Source: Myxocyprinus asiaticus (Eukaryota > Chordata > Actinopteri > Cypriniformes > Catostomidae). Taken from it: a DNA stretch of 64,000 nucleotides. Below are positions 1 through 11,444 of the stretch, one piece after another; position 1 is the first letter of the stretch, and each line of letters opens with the position of its first letter. The translations under genes and the position numbers were made by a program. The notes below the pieces were generated by a model. The model was given only the letters and a program-made list of their open reading frames with translations, had not been told where the DNA came from and made no database searches. The stretch is taken from contig NC_059372.1 of assembly GCF_019703515.2 (NCBI RefSeq), positions 16,281,492-16,345,491 of the forward strand, in the 5' to 3' direction.

Positions 1-575
1 ATGTGTGTTTTAATCTCTATGGGATGGAGGGGGACACTCCATACTTCTGCTTGTTATTTAGCTTTACTTTCCACCCAAGTCTCACTTTCAACGTTAAAAT
101 GGTGGATGTGTGAATTCAGTTGTACCAATACCAGTGTCTTGGCAAATAATGTTGTCTGAGGTGATAACCTTTATTTAAAAAAAAAAAAAAAAACAACACA
201 CATTAAGTTTGTAGAAATGTAATCATTACATTTGGCATACATTTTATCCAAAGGGGCTTAGTGCATTCATGGTATACATTTTTAGGTCAAATTAGTTTCA
301 TAAACTTTTGAAAAATAGCATTTTCAACAGTATAAGGAACTTTTAAAATGTGGTGTAACCATCAAGTAAAGGGTATGCTATTTAAGTACTTCTCTTCCAC
401 CTTGAATAAGTGTACACAAATAAAGGTTCATTTTTTTTTAATACAAATATCAAATTTGAGCAGAGAATAACAAACTTCTCAGGATTACACATGACCTGAG
501 CAAAATGTGGCATTTCATAATTTTTTATTATTATTCAAACTTGACACACACACAATAATTAATGAAGACGAATAG

Positions 576-2090
576 ACAAATAACACAAGGCTTGAACAAA
601 AAGGAACTACTTAATAGCATTGAAGCTATGGATGAGACTAGACAAGTAATAACTGAACATGAAGGTATAAATAGAGGCACAAATGAAGGTAAACACAAAA
701 CAGCTGAACACAATGATGGAAGATAGGTGAGGATGATAACCAGGCATCTTAGGAAATGTAGTGCAGAAGAGTCTCTTGAAGACAGGGGAATGGGGGCACT
801 CTCTGACAGACGGTCAAGAGACCATGGGAGGAGCCTCCAGGAAGGGAGTGGGGTCTGGAGGCAGCTCCAGGAATGCAACTGGCAGAGGATCAGGACACCA
901 AGATGGAACTGGCAGGGGGCGGAGCCACAGTTGGTTAGGAGAGTTGAGTCTCAGGAGGCAGAGCCAAAGGTGGATTGGGCGGGGCCTCTGGAGGCAGGGT
1001 GGGCAGAGTCTCAGGAGGAGCGGGCTTCACCCACGACTTACTGTTCAGGAGTGCTGGCTGTGGAAGACAGTGTGCTCGAGGGTGGAGTTGCCGTGGTCAG
1101 ATGCGCTAGCAGCAACTGGGAAACAGCCTCCGTTGCCACTGGAAGTGTCTGTGGACTAGGTGCACTTTCTCTTCCAGACAGCCGTGAGCACAGCCTTGGG
1201 AGGCTCGGAAGGCAGAGTTGTGGGAGGCTTGGTGGAGATCTCCAGGACCACAAAGGCTGGGGGGAAAGTGGTCTCAGTTGAAGGGAACTCTGAGACCACT
1301 GGAACCAGAGTAGCCCCCCAAAAAAAACTCTTCTAGGGTAGGAGCAGGCATGAAAACTGGCTCTGCAAGCCTCGTCCATCCCAACGCTGGCTCTGGGACA
1401 GACGAGGCTTCAGGAACTGGCTCATTGACAGGCCTAGAAGGAGCCGTGGATGGCAGTATGCTACATGGTTTACGATGGCAGGCTCAGAAGATGAAGAGTG
1501 GGGCCACCGGAGCGGGAAGCGGAAGGGCCTTCAAGGGGTGATTGCCCACCAGCGTTGCTTGCACATTCCCAAAATGAAATGTTCCCCATCTCCGGAAGAG
1601 CTGTACTCTGGTGGTAGTCAAGTCCCATACCATAGATGTATTTTGAGGTAGGTGTCAGTTATTGTGCTTGTCACAGCGAGTTGATCCAGTAAAGTTTTAT
1701 ATTCCAGAGGAAGATCTTGCCTGAACAGCTCCATAAACACATCCACCAGCTCCATGCTCTTGGTCGGTTCTTCTGCTGGGTTCAAATTAAGGTCTAGTCT
1801 TCGCGAGCGAGAGCGAGAGCGAGAGATGAACCCAAATGCAGTATTTCATGACTATACAAATAACACAAGGCTTGAAGTCCAACGGAACTACTTAGCTTTA
1901 ATGCTACTATGGACAAAACTAGACAAAGAATAACTGAACATGAAGGTATAAATAGAGGCACAAATGAAGGTAAACACAACACAGCTGAACACAATGATGA
2001 TGGAGGACAGGTGAGGATTTTTTTGGGGTATCTTGAGAAATGTAGTGCAGAAGGTGATTTCAACATAAGAGTCTCTTGAAGAAGACAGGA
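576..2090. repeat. GC-rich repeat flanked by degenerate direct repeats
   Basis: Two related copies of about 210-235 bp lie in the same orientation at 576-786 and 1855-2090. Both start around ACAAATAACACAAGGCTTGA and both contain AACTGAACATGAAGGTATAA and GAGTCTCTTGAAG. Between them is about 1.07 kb of GC-rich DNA with repeated GGAGGC/GGCGGAG words and a short GCGAGAGCGAGAG run near 1802-1826. The layout resembles a non-autonomous LTR-type element (TRIM/LARD-like) or an unequal duplication. No clear TG...CA ends, primer-binding site or target duplication was found, so the class is open. The open frames in the GC-rich core look like composition effects, not genes. Confidence 0.55.
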
Positions 2091-3494
2091 AAACACAGAA
2101 CAATTCATGACACTTAAGAGTCTAAAGGGGTCCTCACTGTTTTATATTTTTTGTCACATGTTAGTTACACCACTTGATTTTCATGTATCGGACAATTTTT
2201 TTTCAAATATCAATCATAATCTTATCAATTCCTATTATTTCACAGCTTTTTTTTTAAGAAATAATGATAAAAAGTGCACTACTCATGCCAACATTTCTTT
2301 CAAGAAATTCAGCTTTTAATGATTGTTTTTTTTTTTCTGTCTCTGGATGGTTCCACCACATGACATATTTTACATCAAGCCCCTTTAAAAATATAAATAA
2401 ATGCTCATAATTTTAAAAGGTGTATTGAAGTAATTGATTTGTGTAAATTGCATTTTTTTTAAATGTATTTTTAAATAGCTTATAAGATCTGACAAAAAAA
2501 AAAAAAATCATGTCATTGACCCACCAAAGTGTAGTAACCAGACTCCTCTTTCCAGAGTCATCATATGCTCATTCTGACAGAGGGGACACGTGCCGCCTTA
2601 GATTTTTGAGCCAAGAGGATTTTGAATGGATTATTTTAAATTTCAAAAACGTATTTGTACCTTTGATAATTAAATGAAATGATTATTGCATGTAAAAAAG
2701 AATGTCTGTGGCAGAAATCTTTATTCACATATCTCAATTTTGTCAGTCCAGTCTTGCTATAGGCCTCGGAGATCGCACTCACGGGGAAGGTGGAGCACAA
2801 AGATAAAGCGCATTGTTATGGTAATAAAAACAAATTAATTGCATCTACTACAGTGCAGTCAACCTCTGTCAACTATGTCTGATCTCTGTGGAAAAGTCAA
2901 TCGGTTTTTTTCATAGTTTAATATAGATTATGTCTATATTTTTCTATGCATTTTACAGGTTTTGCTGTCTTCACACACTTTTTTTCTTCATGTTTAAATA
3001 AAGCAGCAGCTTATTATCTTATTTTAGTGTGAATCCTCTCCTTTCCAGTCATTATACAAATTTTAAATAACAAAAGGCAGTTTTACATGGTTCTGTATTT
3101 TCAGTGGGAGAAAGGCGGTGTGGGCGACTGAACGGATTGAGGTGGCAGCTCTTGTCAAGCTCATTTAAGAGACATTTGCACCTTGTCTTGCATGACCTAC
3201 GGCACACACTGCGCAAGGTAAAAATATTTGATCTTTTCGCGGCTGCTGCGTGTCACTAACCATTTCACAGAGATAACTTTAATCAGCCGGCATTCAGTTT
3301 TATTTATTCAGTTCCTTTAAGCACAGTCTGATCGATTGCTTCTTGTTCCCTATATAGTGCATTATGTGGCAATCACTGTATATGGAAAAGTAAACGAGTA
3401 AGCGATTTCACATTTAGGCTCAGATCATTTCATGGTAAAACTATTTTTTAGAGAAGTAACACACTCATAGAGAAATACAAACAATTTTATTTAG
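2091..3494. other. AT-rich upstream DNA, no gene seen
   Basis: I see no coding frame with recognisable content, no RNA gene and no clear repeat boundary. It holds homopolymer A/T runs (for example 2325-2336 and 2495-2506). Confidence 0.4.
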
Positions 3495-3498
3495 TTAA

Positions 3499-3655
3499 TG
3501 GGATTGTTCACCCAAAAATACAAATTCTCTCATCATTTACTCACGCTCGTGCCATCCCAGATGTGTATGACTTTCATTCTTCTACAGAACACAAACGAAG
3601 ATTTTTAGAAGTATTTCTCAGCTCTGTAGCTCCATACAGTGCAAGTGAATTGTGA
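3499..3655. mobile_element. Left arm of a TTAA palindromic MITE, truncated
   Basis: After a TTAA at 3495-3498 the sequence reads TGGGATTGTTCACCCAAAAA, then the CTCTCATCATTTACTCAC and AACACAAACGAAGATTTTTAGAAG words shared with the complete copies at 6186-6802 and 37126-38720. The matching right arm is absent; a Tc1 remnant begins at about 3655. Confidence 0.7.
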
Positions 3656-4582
3656 CCAGACCTTTCCATACTTGCCATAGATGTGGATGTCTTGTCGGGC
3701 ACTTCTCACGCACCTTACAGTCTAGCTGATCCCACAAAAGCTCAATGGGGTTAAGATCCATAACACTCTTTTCCAATTATCTTTTGTCCAATGTCTGTGT
3801 TTCTTTGCCCACTCTAACCTTTTCTTTTTGTTTTTCTGTTCCAAAAGTGGCTTTTTCTTTGCAATTCTTCCCATAAGGCCTGCACCCCTGTGTCTTCTCT
3901 TTACTGTTATACATGAAACTGGTGTTGAGCGGGTAGAATTCAGTGAAGCTGTCAGCTGAGGACATGTGAGGCATCTATTTCTCAAACTAGACACTCTGAT
4001 GCACTTATCCTCTTGTTTAGTTGTACATCTCCACATCTCTTTCTGTCCTTGTTAGAGCCAGTTGTCCTTTGTCTTTGAAGACTGTAGTGTACACCTTTGT
4101 ATGAAATCTTCAGTTTTTTGGCATTGTATAGCCTTCATTCCTCAAAACAATGACTGACTGATGAGTTTCTTTTTTTTTTTGTTGCCATTTTTGACCTAAT
4201 ATTTACCTTAAGACATGCCAGTCTATTGCATACTGTGGCAACTCAAAAATAAACACAAAGACAATGTTAAACTTCATTTAATGAACCAATTAGCTTTCAA
4301 CTGTGTTTGATATAATGGCTAGTGATTTTCTAGTACCAAATTAGCAATTTAGCTTGATTACTCAAGGATAAGGTGTTGGAGTGATTGCTGCTGGAAATGG
4401 GGCCTGTCTAGATTTGATCAAAAATGACTTTTTTCAAATAGTGATGGTGCTGTTTTTTACATCAGTAATGTTCTGACTATATTTTGTGATCAGTTGAATG
4501 CCACTTTGGTGAATTAAAGTACCAATTTCCTGCCGAAACAGCAAAATCTGTACATTATTCCAAACTTTTGGCCGCCAGTGTA
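3655..4582 (-). pseudogene. Tc1-like transposon with internally deleted transposase
   Basis: Minus-strand Tc1/mariner remnant. The frame at 3722-4036 carries a helix-turn-helix-like basic N-terminal region ending in an EWAKKHRHWTKDNWKRVLW-like block, the segment that normally precedes the first catalytic aspartate. The sequence then jumps directly to a LTPLSFCGIS reading that corresponds to the DLNPIELLWDQL region in another frame, so the central catalytic DDE part is deleted. The 5' end on the minus strand is at 4582, with terminal repeat CACTGGCGGCCAAAAGTTTG. Between the end and the frame lies about 500 bp of AT-rich leader. The element abuts a different Tc1 copy at 4583, so at least one of the two is truncated by the other. 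Not functional. Confidence 0.75.
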
Positions 4583-5175
4583 TATTGAAGCAACATCTCA
4601 AGACATCAGCCAGGAAGTTAAAGCTCAGTTGCAAATGGGTCTTCCAAATGGACAATGATCCCAAGCATACCTCCAAAGTTGTAGCAAAATGGCTTAAGGA
4701 CAACAAAGTCAAGGTATTGGAGTGGCCATCACAAAGCCCTGACCTCAATATGATAGAAAACTTGTGGGCAGAACTGACAATGCCTGTGTGAGCAAGGAGA
4801 CCAACAAACCTGACTCAGTTACACCAGTTCTGTCTGGAGGAATGGGCCAAAATTCCAGCAACTTATTGTGAGAAGCTTAGGGAAGGCTGCTCAAAAAGTT
4901 TGACCCAAGTTAAGCAATTTAAAGGCAATGCTACCAAATACTAACAAAGTGTTTATAAACTTCTGACCCACTGGGAATGTGATAAAAGAAATAAAAGCTG
5001 AAATAAATCATTCTCTCTTTTATTGTTCTGATATTTCACATTCTTAAAATAAAGCAGTGATCCTAACTGACCTAGGACAGGGAATGTTTTCTACAATTAA
5101 ATGTCAGCAATTGTGAAAAACGGAGTTTAAATGTATTTGGCTAAGGTGTATGAAAACTTCTGACTTCAACTGTAT
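4583..5175 (+). pseudogene. 3' end of a Sleeping Beauty-type Tc1 transposon
   Basis: Plus-strand 5'-truncated copy. The frame at 4585-4791 encodes the C-terminal catalytic part of a Tc1 transposase: [20 protein letters not shown] (second catalytic Asp region) then [14 protein letters not shown] (third catalytic residue region). A stop follows after TMPV, where the family continues, and the rest is degraded. The 3' terminal repeat ends near 5175 with GTATGAAAACTTCTGACTTC, very like the salmonid/cyprinid Sleeping Beauty-class end. A second, longer copy of the same family is at 16333-17349, sharing AAGCAACATCTCAAGACATC. N-terminal DNA-binding domain and 5' terminal repeat are missing. Confidence 0.85.
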
Positions 5176-6049
5176 TTTTTGAGTGCACCATAAAACAATT
5201 GCGTTGTATGGAACCTCTAAATAAACTGGTTCCATTCATCTCACATTAATTATGATAACTTAATCAATTTGACTAGTATTCAATTATTTTGGTCAGGTAG
5301 AAATAACAACTGTACATTTTCACTTTTTTACAGTGCAGAATCTTTGCTGATCTCTCTTGTAATCCTCTTTGTGACTTTTGTGTGATCCTTACCTGTGATC
5401 CTGGCCAGACTGCAGATGTTCCATTTAATTGTGCTATAGCCTATAGTTTTAGTCCCTCAGAGAATTAAAGTGCCTCAAAAGTTGTAGTAGACCAACATTT
5501 TTCAAGAGCTTTATGTTTTATTTTTAGTCTTCCGAACATGTTATAATACTAAATTAAAATTTTGCAATATATATATATATATATTAGACATGATTTATTC
5601 AGTCCATAAAGAAATCGCTACTGTATGTTTATTTTTATTACCAGATGCAGCTTCGTAAAGACTGTCATGAATGTTTTCTCCACGGGTCATTTAGGCGCTT
5701 TTATTTAACATTCCATGGCTTTCTCTTAGAAAATGAACAGACAAGTATTTATAAAGCACTCATGTTATCAAGCTACTGCAAGCAATACAGATCACGCTAT
5801 AATGATTCCATTTCAGGGTGGGTATTTGCTGCGGGCAAAGAGACATTTAGGGCATTATCTATACGCTCAATGCAATTAACGAATGCTTAATCTAACGAAT
5901 AATAAATCAGCTTGGGTATAATGCGACTTTCACATACCTGAATGCAGTTTTGAGGTTTTCTAGGCAATTCAGATGGGATCTAGACCACAAATTTATGGAA
6001 AGACCATTTGCACAGGCTTTCAGAAATAATTTTCTCTCCCATGTTCAGC
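5176..6049. other. Upstream DNA, no gene seen; (AT)n at 5567-5584
   Basis: AT-rich sequence with a short AT dinucleotide run at 5567-5584. An open frame at 5645-5890 shows no recognised domain and I do not count it as a gene. Confidence 0.4.
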
Positions 6050-6181
6050 CATGCTGCAGGCCGGAGATCTCCAAATGGGGGAGGGATCTCAAAAAGAGGG
6101 CGGGGTTATCCCAGAAGGGGCGGGGTTACTCTAAAAGCGGGTTGCGCCAACTCCAAAAGGGGGCGTCGCTTTCAAGCACGG
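6050..6181. repeat. GC-rich GGGCGGGGTTA repeat cluster
   Basis: Degenerate repeats of a roughly 20-bp unit containing AAAAGRGGGCGGGGTTA occur at 6093-6170. It probably belongs to an older repeat that continues at 6807-6960 beyond the palindromic MITE, because both flanks are unusually G-rich for this region. Confidence 0.45.
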
Positions 6182-6185
6182 TTAA

Positions 6186-6802
6186 AGGGATAGTTCACCC
6201 AAAAATGACAATTCTCTCATCATTTACTCACCCTAATGCCATCACAAATGTATATGTCTTTCTTAAGCAGAACACAAAACATATTTTTAGAAGAATATTT
6301 CAGCTCTGTAGGTCCATACAATGCAAGTGAATGGTGATCAGACATCTGTAGCTCCAAAAATCACATAAAGGAAACATAAAAGAAATCCATAAGACTTTAG
6401 TGGTTAAATCTAGATCTTAAGAAGCGATATGATAGATGTGGGTGAGAAACAGATCAAAATTTAAGTCCTTTTTTACTCAAAATCTCCACTTTCACTTTCA
6501 CATCTGAAAGCCACATGTGGTGCCTGTTTAGTTTCACTTTCACATCTGAAAATGAAAGTGGAGATTTAAAGTAAAAAAAAAACAAAAACAAACAAAAAAA
6601 CAAAGTCATATGGGTTACTTTTATGTTTCTTTCATGTAATTTTTGGAGCTACAAATGTCTGATCACCATTCACTTGCACTGTATGGACCTACAGAGCTAA
6701 AATATTCTTCGTTCTGCTGAAGAAAGAAGGTCATACACATCTAAGATGGCATGAGGGTGAGTAAATGATGAGAGAATTGTCATTTCTGCGTGAACTACCC
6801 CT
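6186..6802. mobile_element. Complete TTAA-flanked long-palindrome MITE
   Basis: Left end AGGGATAGTTCACCCAAAAA at 6186, right end is its near reverse complement finishing ...GTGAACTACCCCT at 6802, each flanked by TTAA (6182-6185, 6803-6806). The arms pair over most of their length: CTCTCATCATTTACTCACCC on the left against GGGTGAGTAAATGATGAGAG on the right, and the repeated CACTTTCACATCTGAAA words near the centre, so the whole 617 bp can fold into one hairpin. TTAA targets are made by piggyBac- and Kolobok-type transposases. The form resembles the teleost Angel-type elements. No coding capacity. Confidence 0.85.
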
Positions 6803-6806
6803 TTAA

Positions 6807-7449
6807 GGTTAGGAAAAGGGTTAGGTTTGGGGCTCCCTATATCTTTGCTGATGGTTTGGAGCTCCCGCCACTTTTTGGAGCTCTGCCTGCAGCCATATCC
6901 TTCTCTGTTCAGCTGTGGAGGTTACAGGACTTATTATAAAACTGGGCCCTACACTTTTCGTGAAAGCTCAGTCACACGAGCACAATGCTGCCACCTGGAG
7001 CTGTCCGTTCAGCACCATGGCGCATTCAGCCCAAGATGCCAACGCTGCACTTTCAAAGTTAACCTATGGATCGCTAATTTTTATTATATCTAAATGGTAA
7101 ACCTTGCTTTAACAACCTAGAAACAATGGAACTGTGGCGTTATAACAATAGGTATATTGTTGCAAAAGCAGTAGGCTATAATGGCGCTACAACTTTAACG
7201 TTTTGATAGAGTCAATTGTAAATTAAGTTTATCTTCTTCATACAATTATTGTGAAAACTCAATGGAATAAAACACAACACAACAGTATACCTAAAAGCCA
7301 AATATTATTTAGGTATTTTAAAACCCTTGTTATCAAACCTTAATTCAGAAAGGTCACCATTACAAATCATATATTAGGCTATATATGTGTAGATACAATA
7401 ACCTAGCCTTTTCCTTGTTTAGCCTGGTCTACTTTTGATAACCTCGTAA
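6807..7449. other. Upstream DNA, no gene seen
   Basis: The first 150 bp continue the G-rich repeat seen at 6050-6181. The remainder is AT-rich with no supported feature. Confidence 0.35.
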
Positions 7450-7828
7450 AACATCCAATCACAATAACAGAATAAACTCGTGTCAGCAAAGCGTCATTGG
7501 CCTCAAACAAGCCACTTGAAACATGTACGTTGCTTTTTTATTTTGCACGAGAACATTTCACGAGCGCTCACTTTGGATTGGTTCGGTTCTTCTTTAGGTG
7601 TAACTACACATCACGTATCACCCAATGACTCTCACAGACATTTCGGAGGGGAGGATATTTGCTTAGCTCTCGTAAACCATTTTAGAACAACATGGTCAGT
7701 CATCGTCCGACAACCAATGGTGAGTGTGCTCTAGTTGGACTTGCCTCTGCCTCGCCAGTCCCATCTCATGCTGCTGTCCTCGGCGTGAACGCGCGTGGTA
7801 CCCAACGCTCGTGAAGAGGAGGAGGAGG
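7450..7828 (+). promoter_or_regulatory. camta1: camta1 promoter and 5' UTR region with CCAAT boxes
   Basis: Five CCAAT or inverted ATTGG boxes lie at about 7454, 7496, 7577, 7621 and 7714, a density typical of NF-Y-driven TATA-less promoters. CpG content rises sharply from about 7690 to 8280 around exon 1. No TATA box is seen at a sensible distance. The transcription start cannot be fixed from sequence alone. The exon 1 reading frame stays open upstream of the ATG to about 7724 but without an in-frame ATG, so 7829 remains the first usable start. A purine run (GAGGAGGAGGAGGAT) immediately precedes the start codon. Confidence 0.55.
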
Positions 7829-7873
7829 ATGTGGCGCGCGGAGGGGAAATGGCTGCCGAAAACAAGCCGGAAG
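7829..7873 (+). CDS. camta1: camta1 coding exon 1 (partial gene)
   Basis: Encodes MWRAEGKWLPKTSRK, which I recognise as the N-terminus of vertebrate CAMTA1, a calmodulin-binding transcription activator that acts in the nucleus and is strongly expressed in the nervous system. The exon ends in phase 0 at a strong donor (AAG|GTAAGTC). In mammals this 15-residue exon is likewise followed by a long first intron. An ATG at 7849 in another frame (MAAENKPEG) has a fair start context but does not match the family. If intron 1 were retained the frame would run to a stop at 7991-7993, adding about 40 residues. The surrounding DNA is CpG-rich. The family protein continues with a CG-1 DNA-binding domain, an IPT/TIG domain, ankyrin repeats and IQ motifs; only the start of the first lies in this window. 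Confidence 0.85.
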
Positions 7874-8962
7874 GTAAGTCAGAAACATCGGGGATATTTT
7901 GTACTTGTACGACAAGAGTATGCAAGGGGAAAAATTTGGAAACAGGCAGGGAAGAGCCGTCAGTTGAGAACCGAGGAGCTTTTGGCATTGTAAAGCCTCT
8001 GTGTTTATCCTGACACACTCGTTATTCCAGCACGGAGACATCGCATCACCCTAGCCAGCATCGGTAGCTAGCCAGCAGTGTGCATTAAATATAGATTTAA
8101 AAACAACCAGCAGCGAAGCGCGAGAGCCTCTTAAAATTCGAAAATCCGTCTCGCGCTCCGTTTCCCTCAGCCAAACGGTCGCGCGCAAAGCAAAACTTGT
8201 AATTCGCCACGGTTGTCAATTTATAACTTATTTTTCCGATTTACCAAGCTTCCTCGGTCGCGTAAATTGTTTCAGAGTTGGGGGGTATAGAGTTCTGTAT
8301 AGCTACCGTTGTTTGACCAAAAACTACCTTGCAGCCTAGAGTCTCCAAAATAGTGCTGATAAGCTTGTCTACCTGAACACTTTTCTCTTAAGTCAGTTTC
8401 ACGCGTCCATAGACTCCAACTGACCTTCTTTTAAGGGCTTTTGGGATCTGCGGTCAAAGCAATTTCACTTTGAAATTAGCCTGAAGGACATATTCTGCCA
8501 TACTAGTTTGCCCCCTTTACCTCAGGTGAACATGCACGCAAAACAACAGTTTAAATCACTGAACTGTATACTTGAATAACCTTGGAGTCAGATATTTTCA
8601 GAACAGAACCTTTAAAACCAGTGAAATGTAATTTGTATATTTGTAAATGAACGACAGGGAGGTAACAGTCATTTTTACACCTTTATTAGGAAATTAGAAA
8701 AGTTATTGCGTCAGACATAAGCTATTTCCCTCAGATACTGTTGTGAAATTACTTTTCAGAGATGTCTCTAGACATGAATGAGGCAGAAAGAGAGTTGCTT
8801 TCACTCAGAAACAATATAACCTTCTTGGGTTATAATGCCATGCCAATAATAAACACATTACACATCCACAATATGTCGTTGTTAAATTGGTCGGAACTGT
8901 TAGTTAGGTAGTTTTATTATTATTATTATTATTATTAGTTGTAGTAGTAGTAGTAGCAGCAA

Positions 8963-8994
<32 letters not shown>

Positions 8995-10465
8995 TTGTTT
9001 TAGTAATATTAATATTATTAAAGTTATTTTTAAAGTTAAGATTTACAACTTTGACAGATGTGTCAGTCCGACAAATGACACATGACATATTGTTATGAAC
9101 GATGCTTTGGGGATGTCATTATTAGTTGCGGGTATGTTTTAATTGTAAATCACCTTCATTAACAGATCAAAGCAAGTAATGTTTCATCAACCACAAGGTG
9201 GAGACATTGAGTTAAAATAAACTTTTATAGAGGAAAATCATGGTATCGTTTATCCAATAAAAGTATCGAAGTATCCAGTTGGCAAAAGCTGATAAAATTA
9301 TTGCATCATGGTTTTTGATAGTTAACAAATGAACCTTTGAAGATCCTTTGATGACGGAAAAATTAGTTGATAATCCATATTATGGTGATACATTTTCCAC
9401 TTTTGATGAAACTAAATTGTGGAAGGTGATACAGAAGTTTGATTACAAAGCCTCACTGCTGTATACTAAATTAAGCATAATAAACTATGGAATAAATTAG
9501 ACTAATATTAGTGACATTAATATCCTGACTCCTGACAAATCCAGGGTTTTGAACATGTGGAGGTCCACGGGAGGGTGGTATTGAGCTTCTTAAATGTTCA
9601 CTGTTATATTTTTAACACAGTGTCAGCTAAGACTACAAGCATTACCATAAATATAGGTATACCAGCCTTTTGTTTTCAAAACAACACTGAGGCTAACTAC
9701 CTAAACTAGCTCTCTCTTTGTGTGCGTGTGCTTGTATTTGTTCGTGCATGTGTTTGCCAATCTCTGCATGTCTGTGTATATTTCAGATGCAAAAGCCTTG
9801 TAACGTGTTTCACACTGGCCTGCTTCCCGCCAATGCATCGCAGTAGCCAAGGGCTTTTTAGAAACCCTGACTTGTGACTCCCAATGCAGAACAGACTCAG
9901 TTATTTTTGTCATGCTTGTCAGGTCAATGTATGGGGGAGGAGCCAGTGTTCCACACCTCCATATTAATAGACTGTTCCGCACTGTATACCTGCAAATAAA
10001 TTCAGAGTCCAGTATATCTTGCAGGACTATATATTTAATTTCTAGGCCTACAGACTTTCAGCATGCATTCTAGAAGAATTTGCCATTATATTTGCTGCAT
10101 GCCAATCTTTTTAGTGCAGATTTTTGCCTTTATTGTAACCTTTTGTCCTTGAAATGTTTAAAGTGTTTGCATAGAGCACTGTTCTCCAGGGCCTTATTAT
10201 TTGGCAGGGTTTTTTTTGCACATAAGGACAGGCTGTTCTTAGCTGGAGGCTACTATAAAAACATGGTTAATGTCTCACGCACCCCATAGAGTTCTTCTGT
10301 CTCTTGATATGACCCAGCTCACTTTTTAGATTCCCAGGATGAGGGACTGTACCTATGGAAGTTGGGGGTGGGGGTAAGAGGTGGTGGATTGGGGAACTGT
10401 TTGTGTAAATGCTATTTCTATAGATAGCAATTTTGGTTCCTCTAGAGAATGGCAGAGAGCCAGTA
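7874..10465. other. camta1 intron 1, first part
   Basis: CpG-rich for the first 400 bp, then AT-rich. Apart from the trinucleotide repeats at 8913-8993, no gene or bounded repeat is recognised. The leucine-rich minus-strand frame at 8900-9088 is only a translation of these repeats. Confidence 0.5.
8913..8993. repeat. Compound trinucleotide microsatellite (ATT)n(GTA)n(GCA)n(GTA)n
   Basis: ATT units at 8913-8937 pass into GTA units, then GCA units around 8957-8982, then GTA units again to 8993. The GCA block lies in an intron on both strands, so it is not expected to be translated. Confidence 0.9.
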
Positions 10466-11064
10466 GGCCCTTTCCCACCTACAGTCGTGGTACTTTTCAC
10501 TTAGTAACTTTCTAGATGAGATCTCTTACGAGGAACGGGACACCTGAGGAGACTTTCCTCTTTTGCATTCACACTCACAGAAGTAACCCTGTATCGACCT
10601 TTTTTCTTGTGATGCTTTTTGCACACGTGATTTAAACAGCAACAACAAAATCAACAACACAGACAGAGGATGTTGGGATTGGAGCTACACTTTTATTAGG
10701 GCTGTTTTACATTAACTTTGGCTGTATTGGAAAACATAGGCAGCTGCTTAATCAGTTAATGGTTTAACCGACATCATTTTGGATGAATGGAACTATTAAG
10801 AAAACTGGTCTCTGAACAGTTTAAAAAGCACCTTATTTCATCCTACCTCATTATACAGCCTCAAAGTCAGCATCTTCCAGTTTTTTGACACAGCCCGTGT
10901 CTTAAGGTTATGCCCCAAAATTACCTACCCCAAAGATGGAGCTAAAAAGTTTCCCTAAAACGGCTTCAAGGAACTATAGTTCCTCATGTGCAAAAACAAC
11001 AAAAAGTACTAGTCCCGGGGAAAATACCTAAAATGGACTTTAGTACCTGTAGTGGGAAAGGGCC
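10466..11064. mobile_element. Palindromic-ended MITE flanked by TA
   Basis: Left end GGCCCTTTCCCACCTACAGT at 10466 is matched by a right end ACTGTAG...GTGGGAAAGGGCC-like sequence finishing at 11064 (TGTAGTGGGAAAGGGCC). Both are followed outward by TA. A second inner match pairs GTGGTACTTTTC with AAAAAGTAC. Length about 599 bp, no coding capacity. A 2-bp TA or 3-bp target would fit a Tc1- or Harbinger-type transposase; the sequence does not decide. Confidence 0.7.
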
Positions 11065-11444
11065 TATTGTTTGCTAATGTTTGAGGGTGCTGTATGTCTC
11101 AACAACTGACTGTTAGCAGGTGTGGCAGGGATAGATGGGGATGCCAATTTTCCTGGGGACCCGTGATGGATTCTTTCAGCTTGTCTTTATCCTTCCCTAC
11201 CTTCCTTACACAGAAATGCACATTAACTTCATTGATTCGTGTAGTTTACAAAAATGTAGACAAAATATAAACAGCCCAGCGATCACAATGAATGCGATTG
11301 CTGCCCCCATTGCTACCCATTAGGGGCTGTTTCTTAACTCTTTATTTCAGCACCTAAAGCTTTATCAGTAATACTGAGGAGCAATGAGAAAAAATACAAG
11401 AATCACAGACTGACATAAGGCATTTGTGAAAAAATTAGAAGTGA

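Noticed and set aside
727..1379. Overlapping open frames in the GC-rich repeat
   Set aside because: Frames are open on both strands because of base composition; no domain, no start context, and the region is bounded by direct repeats.
7849..8013. Alternative start ATG at 7849 giving MAAENKPEGKSE
   Set aside because: Fair start context, but the frame does not match CAMTA1, while the ATG at 7829 gives the exact family N-terminus and a phase-0 donor.
8900..9088. Leucine-rich minus-strand open frame
   Set aside because: It is a translation of the ATT/GTA/GCA microsatellite.
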